From Dactylosporangium sp. AC04546 (GTDB lineage: Bacteria; Actinomycetota; Actinomycetes; Mycobacteriales; Micromonosporaceae): 35,584 nucleotides of DNA. Positions 34,377 to 35,584 of this stretch are shown here, one piece after another (within the stretch, counting starts at the first letter, position 1; each line of letters begins with the position of its first letter). The notes under the pieces are model-generated. The model saw only the letters and a list, made by a program, of their open reading frames with translations. It did not search any database and was not told the origin of the DNA. The stretch covers positions 1-35,584 of the forward strand of contig NZ_JAHYSG010000121.1 in the NCBI RefSeq assembly GCF_022095675.1, given 5' to 3'. Both the position numbers and the translations under genes were made by a program.

Positions 34377-35297
34377 CTATTGCAGCAGCGTGGCCGCAAC
34401 CGTGAGGGTCACCATCGACACCGCGGTCGAGGCCACGATCACGTCGCGCGAATAGGTCCCGTCCACGCCGTACGCCCGGGCGAACACGAACGTGTTCTGC
34501 GCCGTCGGCAGCGCCGAGCAGAGCACCGCCGCGAGCAGGTCGGCCCCGGTGAGCCCGAACCCGACCCGGGCCACGAGCAGGCACACCACAGGCTGCAGGC
34601 AGGACTTCAGCAGCACGGCGAGCCCGACCTCGACCGGCCGCCGCGCCTCGGCGTCCGGGCTGCGCGCCGGCACCAGGGACAGCCCGAGCGCCACCAGCGC
34701 CGAGGGCACCGCCGCGTCCCCGAGCAGCCCCACCACGTCCGCGGCGAGCTTCGGCAGCCGCACACCGAGCCCCCCGAGCACCACCCCGGACAGGCACGCC
34801 AGCAGTACCGGGCTGCGCAACGGCACGGTGAGCAGCCGCCGCCACCGCCCACCGGGATGCTCCGCCTGCGCGAAGTCGAGCGTGCTGAGGATGATCGGCG
34901 TCAGGATCACGGTCTGGATGAGCAGCACAACGGCGACGAACGACGCGTCGCCCAGCACCTGCACCGCGACGGGAATCCCGAGGTTGCCCGCGTTGACGTA
35001 CCCGGACGACATGCCCGCGATGGTCTGCTCGGCGAGCGGCCGCTTGAACACGTACCGCGCCGCCAGGAACCCGATCGCCCCCATGGCCACGGTGGCACAG
35101 ACGAACGCGGCGATCCCCGGCCCGGCGGCTCCACGGATGGGCTGCCTGGTGAGCGTGTCAAGCAGCGCGGCGGGCATGGCAACGTAGAAGACGAACCGCC
35201 CGAGCACGTCGACGGCACCGGCCCCGAGCACTTTCGTACGCCCGGCGAGGAACCCGACCGCGGTCAACGCCCAAATGGGCACAAACGCCACAAGCAC
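34377..35297 (-). CDS. AEC-family permease (auxin efflux carrier fold)
   Basis: A 306-residue membrane protein with about 10 helices. The family (PF03547) includes bacterial malate, malonate and other organic-acid carriers. Typical parts are GRFVFYVAMPAALLDTL, SGYVNAGNLGIPVAVQVLGD (the conserved Asn-rich crossing), LLGDAAVPSALVALGLSLV and SALPTAQNTFVFARAYG near the second crossing. A long loop separates the halves at about 150-165. The GTG start at 35297 has an AGGGCGG-like site; a GTG two codons later is an alternative. It is followed within 9 nt by the HTH gene, which may control it. Substrate unknown. Confidence 0.88.
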   Translation of the reverse strand: MLVAFVPIWALTAVGFLAGRTKVLGAGAVDVLGRFVFYVAMPAALLDTLTRQPIRGAAGPGIAAFVCATVAMGAIGFLAARYVFKRPLAEQTIAGMSSGYVNAGNLGIPVAVQVLGDASFVAVVLLIQTVILTPIILSTLDFAQAEHPGGRWRRLLTVPLRSPVLLACLSGVVLGGLGVRLPKLAADVVGLLGDAAVPSALVALGLSLVPARSPDAEARRPVEVGLAVLLKSCLQPVVCLLVARVGFGLTGADLLAAVLCSALPTAQNTFVFARAYGVDGTYSRDVIVASTAVSMVTLTVAATLLQ

Positions 35298-35399
35298 CGC
35301 GTCAACCGCCCTGGTTCACCCTCGCCTCACTGCCGTCGGATCACCCAACCACGCCCTGGCGCACGTCCCCCAGCCCACGGCTCTGAGACTCCTCACACA

Positions 35400-35489
35400 C
35401 CGTCCCAAATCTGGAGACGTTGGTCGATCTACCCTCCTGATGATCTCCACACGAGAGGGCAGATCGATCAACGTCTCCGGAAGGACGGG
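35400..35489. repeat. Long imperfect inverted repeat
   Basis: Arms 35413-35436 and 35455-35478 match at 22 of 24 positions around an 18-nt loop; an outer CCGTCC / GGACGG pair (35400-35405 and 35483-35488) extends it to about 90 bp. It lies upstream of the AEC gene in a 287-nt stretch with no credible coding frame. It could be a mobile palindromic element (REP or MITE-like) or a large terminator for a gene beyond the window. Confidence 0.7.
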
Positions 35490-35518
35490 CCGCAGGCCGA
35501 CGCGAACGCGGGCGCGGG

Positions 35519-35584
35519 CCTGACGCGGGTCGGGGCGGCGCGGGTCGGGCGGGCGCGACGCGGGCCGCCCCGACCCGCGTCAGG
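35519..35584. repeat. 21-bp perfect inverted repeat at the window edge
   Basis: Bases 35519-35539 and 35564-35584 are exact reverse complements (arm begins CCTGACGCGGGTCGG) with a 24-nt G/C-rich loop. The match may continue past the window. The region is also rich in CGCGGGT words. It is probably a terminator of a plus- or minus-strand unit lying to the right, or part of the same repeat-rich gap. Confidence 0.65.

Overview
The window is very G+C-rich DNA with codon use strongly biased to G/C in third positions. It uses many GTG starts and carries actinobacterial markers: a DUF3046 gene upstream of recA, ClgR/PspA/PspM, Lhr plus Nei2, a DUF574 methyltransferase and an F420-type LLM oxidoreductase. 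A filamentous actinomycete is indicated, most likely Micromonosporaceae or a close relative; the genus is an inference. No rRNA, tRNA, CRISPR array, transposase or prophage gene was seen, so this looks like core chromosome with some accessory insertions.

Layout. (1) 1-1924, minus strand: DUF3046 gene, recA and the start of a probable recX. A RecA-NDp (PafBC-type) promoter and a LexA-like palindrome lie upstream of recA. (2) 1934-5516: an MFS exporter, then a PTS-type dihydroxyacetone kinase locus in which dhaM-HPr (minus) diverges from dhaK-dhaL (plus). (3) 5491-9216, minus: an acyl-CoA dehydrogenase whose 3' end overlaps dhaL, and three tandem paralogous lipoproteins. (4) 9346-12661: a MocR regulator diverging from a PNPOx-GNAT fusion and leuE, closed by a strong terminator. 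(5) 12690-17861: a small unknown gene and the large helicase gene lhr. (6) 17885-25463: a 16-bp hairpin and a tandem repeat patch, then an LLM oxidoreductase (minus) opposite a plus-strand run. That run encodes a DUF62 SAM hydrolase, a DUF574 methyltransferase, a GH5-like protein that looks circularly permuted, a DHA2 exporter, a small coiled-coil/SPOR-like membrane protein, Nei2 glycosylase and a Tat lipoprotein. (7) 25469-35297, minus: pspM, pspA, a membrane coiled-coil protein, a membrane-anchored SBP-VWA fusion, clgR, the cinA C-terminal domain gene, pgsA, rimO, a DUF3291 gene, a Cys-rich HTH regulator and an AEC permease. (8) 35298-35584: non-coding, with two long inverted repeats.

How the genes fit together. 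RecA, the probable RecX, Lhr and Nei2 are DNA-repair functions. ClgR, PspA and PspM form the actinobacterial envelope-stress module, here interleaved with a solute-binding/VWA protein and a second membrane coiled-coil protein. DhaK, DhaL, DhaM and HPr would phosphorylate dihydroxyacetone from PEP. Several start codons (dhaM, dhaK, lipoprotein 1, LLM, DUF62, DUF3291) sit 6-8 nt after a -10-like hexamer, which suggests frequent leaderless transcription.

Most noteworthy: the permuted GH5-like protein (20691-21896), the expanded Psp module (25469-30578), the tandem repeats after lhr, the two mirrored leaderless promoters at 18949/18974, and the palindromes at the right edge.
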